Part shown: positions 61,755-64,000 of the stretch, piece after piece
How positions within the stretch are numbered: position 1 is the first letter of the stretch
How the letters are laid out: each line of letters opens with the position of its first letter
NCBI GenBank assembly: GCA_934309345.1
Contig: CAKRDD010000001.1
Location: 62,001 to 126,000, forward strand
Source of the DNA: an uncultured Mediterraneibacter sp.
GTDB lineage: Bacteria; Bacillota; Clostridia; Lachnospirales; Lachnospiraceae
Length of the DNA stretch: 64,000 nucleotides
Reading direction: 5' to 3'
Notes under the pieces: model-generated
Databases searched by the model: none
What the model was told of the DNA's origin: nothing
What the model saw: the letters and a program-made list of their open reading frames with translations, nothing else
Translations under genes and position numbers: made by a program

Positions 61755-62203
61755 TGATGTATATCGTTCAATTATTTACTGGTGCGGCAGGTTCAGTTGC
61801 ATTTGGTATATTATTTCATATGAAGAAGAAGCACCTTCCGCTGGCGGCACTTGGCGGTTTCCTGGGCTGGCTGTTGTTTATCATTTGCAGAGAATGCTGG
61901 GGTGGTGTGTTCTTCCCGACAGTGGCAGCAGCTTTTGGAATCGATTTATATGCGGAGATACTTGCACGTAGTTGCAGAAGTACTTCGACTTCATTTTTTG
62001 TGACATCAGTAATTCCGCTGATTCCCGGAAGTACACTTTATTATTGTATGAGAAGTATTGTTGAGGGAAACTTACATCAGGCGTGGAATTATGGAAGAGA
62101 TACATTTTTATATGCGCTTGGGATTGCGGCGGGAATGAGTATTGCCTGGGCAATCTGTGATTTTTTAAGAAAGATAAAAGGAAAACAGGAGATCGCACAA
62201 TGA
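61754..62203 (+). CDS. Threonine/serine exporter family, C-terminal-type subunit (ThrE domain 2)
   Basis: 149 aa, about five membrane helices. SFFVTSVIPLIPGSTLYYCMRSIV is the ThrE_2/DUF3815 signature. ATG 61754 overlaps the upstream stop and has GGAGG eight bases before it. It probably forms a complex with the preceding protein. Its end overlaps the next start by 4 bases. Confidence 0.85.
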   Translation: MMYIVQLFTGAAGSVAFGILFHMKKKHLPLAALGGFLGWLLFIICRECWGGVFFPTVAAAFGIDLYAEILARSCRSTSTSFFVTSVIPLIPGSTLYYCMRSIVEGNLHQAWNYGRDTFLYALGIAAGMSIAWAICDFLRKIKGKQEIAQ

Positions 62204-62436
62204 GAAAGAAAGAGTTAAAACTTGTGGTGACATTTCACACAACAGCAGATGCGATGGCAATGGAAAAGATATGTAAAGCAGAAAATGTGCCGGGCAGACT
62301 GATCCCGGTGCCGAGAGCAATCTCGGCCGGCTGCGGACTTGCCTGGGCAGCACCGCTTGAGGCGGTAGAACAGATCAGGCATGTAATGCAGGAAAAAGGG
62401 ATTGAGCAGGAAGACCTGCATGAATGTATGGTGTAA
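62200..62436 (+). CDS. DUF3343-like small protein
   Basis: 78 aa. KLVVTFHTTADAMAMEKICKAENVPGRLIPVPRAISAGCGLAW is the DUF3343 pattern, with a conserved Cys in the SAGCGLAW loop. Such proteins occur beside YedF/SelD and desulfurase genes, and are proposed to handle a sulfur or selenium atom through that cysteine. It is translationally coupled to the ThrE-type genes (ATGA overlap), tying the exporter to the selenium neighbourhood. Confidence 0.85.
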   Translation: MRKKELKLVVTFHTTADAMAMEKICKAENVPGRLIPVPRAISAGCGLAWAAPLEAVEQIRHVMQEKGIEQEDLHECMV

Positions 62437-62548
62437 TATTGTATTCAAGACAAAATATGCATATTCCGTGCTGAATAGTGGTGAGGTTGATATGGAAGTG
62501 AAAAGTAATCATGTTCTCAAAAAAGAAACAATAATATGAGAATGAACG

Positions 62549-62577
62549 TTGATTCTGAGGGCGGTTTGCGCTATACT
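62549..62577 (+). promoter_or_regulatory. Promoter of the flavo-diiron protein gene
   Basis: TTGATT (62549-62554), 17 bases and TATACT (62572-62577). The leader of about 125 bases contains the GTTACTGTTC-type hairpin at 62602-62631. Confidence 0.65.
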
Positions 62578-62601
62578 CTATTCAGTGATAAAAGAAAAAA
62601 G

Positions 62602-62631
62602 GTTACTGTTCACACGGGAGTGTACAGTAAC
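62602..62631. repeat. GTTACTGTTC-family hairpin in the fprA leader
   Basis: GTTACTGT (62602-62609) pairs with ACAGTAAC (62624-62631) and CACAC with GTGT inside, with a 2-base bulge. It is related to the hairpin after fabT at 12299-12329. A partial relative (TGTGAGCAGTAAC, 28754-28766) lies on the other strand between the DnaJ and methyltransferase genes. Confidence 0.5.
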
Positions 62632-62708
62632 GAAAAAAGTGCTGCTCACAGATCAATGGGAGCGGTAATGAAAAGACTGCTGAAAGTTCGGCAGAGAAGG
62701 AGCATAAT

Positions 62709-63866
62709 ATGAGAATTACAGATGACATTTTATATGTAGGTGTAAATGATCACAACATTGATTTATTCGAGGGACAGTATATCGTACCGAACGGCATGGC
62801 TTACAATTCCTATGTGATCAATGATGAGAAAATTGCGGTTATGGATACAGTGGATGCAGCTTTTGGTGATGAGTGGCTGAAGAATATTGCAGAAGTCCTG
62901 AACGGAGCAAAGCCGGACTATCTGATCGTACAGCATATGGAGCCGGATCATTCAGCAAATATTAAGAGATTTCTGGAAGTTTACCCGGATACAAAGATTG
63001 TTGGAAATGCAAAGACATTTACAATGATCGGAAACTTCTTCCGTGATCTGAAACTTGCGGATGAGAATAAGCTGGAAGTGAAGAATAAAGAGACACTGAC
63101 ACTTGGAAAGCATGAGCTGACATTTGTATTCGCACCAATGGTTCACTGGCCGGAAGTTATGGTAACATATGACAGCAAGGATAAGGTTCTTTTCTCTGCA
63201 GATGGATTCGGTAAGTTTGGAGCACTTGATGCAGAGGAAGACTGGGATTGCGAAGCACGTCGTTACTATATCGGAATTGTTGGAAAATACGGTGCACAGG
63301 TTCAGAATCTTCTGAAGGTTGCTGCAACACTGGATATTCAGACAATCTGCCCACTGCACGGACCGGTTCTTACAGAGAATCTGGAGCATTACATTGGACA
63401 GTATAATACATGGTCTTCTTACGGAACAGAGTCTGAAGGCGTTATGATCGCGTACACATCTGTTTATGGAAATACAAAGAAGGCAGTAGAACTTCTTGCT
63501 GAGAAGCTGAAAGAAAAAGGATGTCCGAAGGTAGTTGTTACAGATCTTGCCCGTGAGGATATGGCTGAGGCAGTAGAAGATGCATTCCGTTACGGTAAGA
63601 TTGTTCTTGCTTCAACAACTTATAACGGAGATGTATTCCCGTTCATGAAGACATTTATCGAGCACCTGACAGAGCGCAACTATCAGAACAAGACAATTGG
63701 TCTGATTGAGAACGGATCCTGGGCTTCTATGGCCGGTAAAGTGATGACAGGAATGTTTGAGAAGAGCAAGAACATTACATGGCTTGAGACTTCTGTGAAG
63801 ATCATGTCTTCTATGGATGAGCAGAACAAAGCGGACATTGAGAAGATGGCAGAGGAATTGCTGTAA
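62709..63866 (+). CDS. fprA: A-type flavoprotein / flavo-diiron oxidoreductase (FprA)
   Basis: 385 aa. The N-terminal metallo-beta-lactamase-like diiron domain (1-245) has the ligand motif HMEPDHS near residue 78 and later FAPMVHWPEVM and SADGFGKFG. The C-terminal flavodoxin domain (about 250-385) has the FMN phosphate loop YTSVYGNTKKA. Such enzymes reduce oxygen and/or nitric oxide to protect anaerobes. GAAGGAG lies before the start. It is monocistronic with its own promoter and terminator. Confidence 0.95.
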   Translation: MRITDDILYVGVNDHNIDLFEGQYIVPNGMAYNSYVINDEKIAVMDTVDAAFGDEWLKNIAEVLNGAKPDYLIVQHMEPDHSANIKRFLEVYPDTKIVGNAKTFTMIGNFFRDLKLADENKLEVKNKETLTLGKHELTFVFAPMVHWPEVMVTYDSKDKVLFSADGFGKFGALDAEEDWDCEARRYYIGIVGKYGAQVQNLLKVAATLDIQTICPLHGPVLTENLEHYIGQYNTWSSYGTESEGVMIAYTSVYGNTKKAVELLAEKLKEKGCPKVVVTDLAREDMAEAVEDAFRYGKIVLASTTYNGDVFPFMKTFIEHLTERNYQNKTIGLIENGSWASMAGKVMTGMFEKSKNITWLETSVKIMSSMDEQNKADIEKMAEELL

Positions 63867-63917
63867 GCAATGGTGGTTTACAGGAAAGAAGGATTCTGAT
63901 AAGATAGAATCATACAG

Positions 63918-63960
63918 CGGAGCAGATGACCAGATATCAGCTGGCGTTTGCTCCGTTTTT
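63918..63960 (+). terminator. Terminator after fprA
   Basis: CGGAGCA (63918-63924) pairs with TGCTCCG (63949-63955), with an inner CCAG/CTGG helix, then five T. Nothing is recognised in the last 40 bases of the window. Confidence 0.75.
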
Positions 63961-64000
63961 GATAAATGTATATCAATGACAAAATGTCTGAGTATTATGG

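Noticed and set aside
51798..63000. tRNA-Sec (selC) gene near selAB
   Set aside because: The intergenic gaps are too short or lack a tRNA-like CCA/T-arm pattern; it must lie elsewhere.

Overview
The window reads as a low-to-medium GC, spore-forming, gut-type member of the Lachnospiraceae (Clostridia; possibly the Mediterraneibacter / [Ruminococcus] group). This is an inference from the FabT/FabK-type fatty-acid cluster, the GatCAB route to Asn-tRNA, a small acid-soluble spore-like protein, two sortase-type extracellular alpha-L-fucosidases and a Sec-decoding locus. No rRNA, tRNA, CRISPR array, prophage or insertion sequence was recognised.

Layout. 1-2.3 kb: 3' part of rnr, smpB, and a divergent HAD phosphatase. 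2.4-12.3 kb: one fatty-acid synthesis operon, fabH-acpP-fabK-fabD-fabG-fabF-accB-fabZ-accC-accDA (fused)-fabT, with a FabT-type palindrome on its promoter. 12.5-15.1 kb: small single genes (a Lys/Ala-rich DUF6465-like protein, a sirtuin, a spore-type protein, a WecG/TagA-like glycosyltransferase). 15.3-20.6 kb: a PucR/CdaR-like regulator, then ftsE-ftsX, a coiled-coil M23 hydrolase and a C-terminal processing protease. 20.7-27.0 kb: a T-box leader followed by an archaeal-type AspRS, a zinc-ribbon membrane protein and gatCAB. 27.17-27.52 kb: an AT-rich phased repeat array directly upstream of the promoter of a type-B DnaJ. 28.8-35.5 kb: a methyltransferase (minus strand), then metN-metI-metQ, an M20 amidohydrolase and an AGCS amino-acid:sodium symporter. 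35.6-46.6 kb: a tandem duplication of a whole transcription unit, each copy carrying a giant secreted GH95 fucosidase. 46.7-51.8 kb: a peptide/nickel-type ABC transporter with a fused double ATPase.

51.8-62.4 kb is a selenium locus: yedF, selD, selA, selB, a LysR regulator, a cysteine-desulfurase-like enzyme, a YedE-like transporter and a TusA-like protein, followed by a split ThrE exporter and a DUF3343 protein. selD itself is a selenoprotein gene: an in-frame UGA at 52684-52686 splits what would otherwise look like a short ORF. The same inverted repeat (TTTATAG, 7 bases, CTATA) lies upstream of both yedF and the desulfurase gene, which suggests that the LysR protein encoded between them controls both. 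The window closes with an FprA-type flavo-diiron protein.

Most noteworthy observations: the seven-unit, roughly 52-bp helically phased TTGAC/GTCAA array; the Sec-containing SelD with a candidate SECIS hairpin; the shared putative selenium-regulon operator; the T-box whose candidate specifier reads GAAC (overlapping Glu and Asn codons); and the tandem fucosidase units, whose 3' ends have been homogenised while their catalytic parts have diverged.
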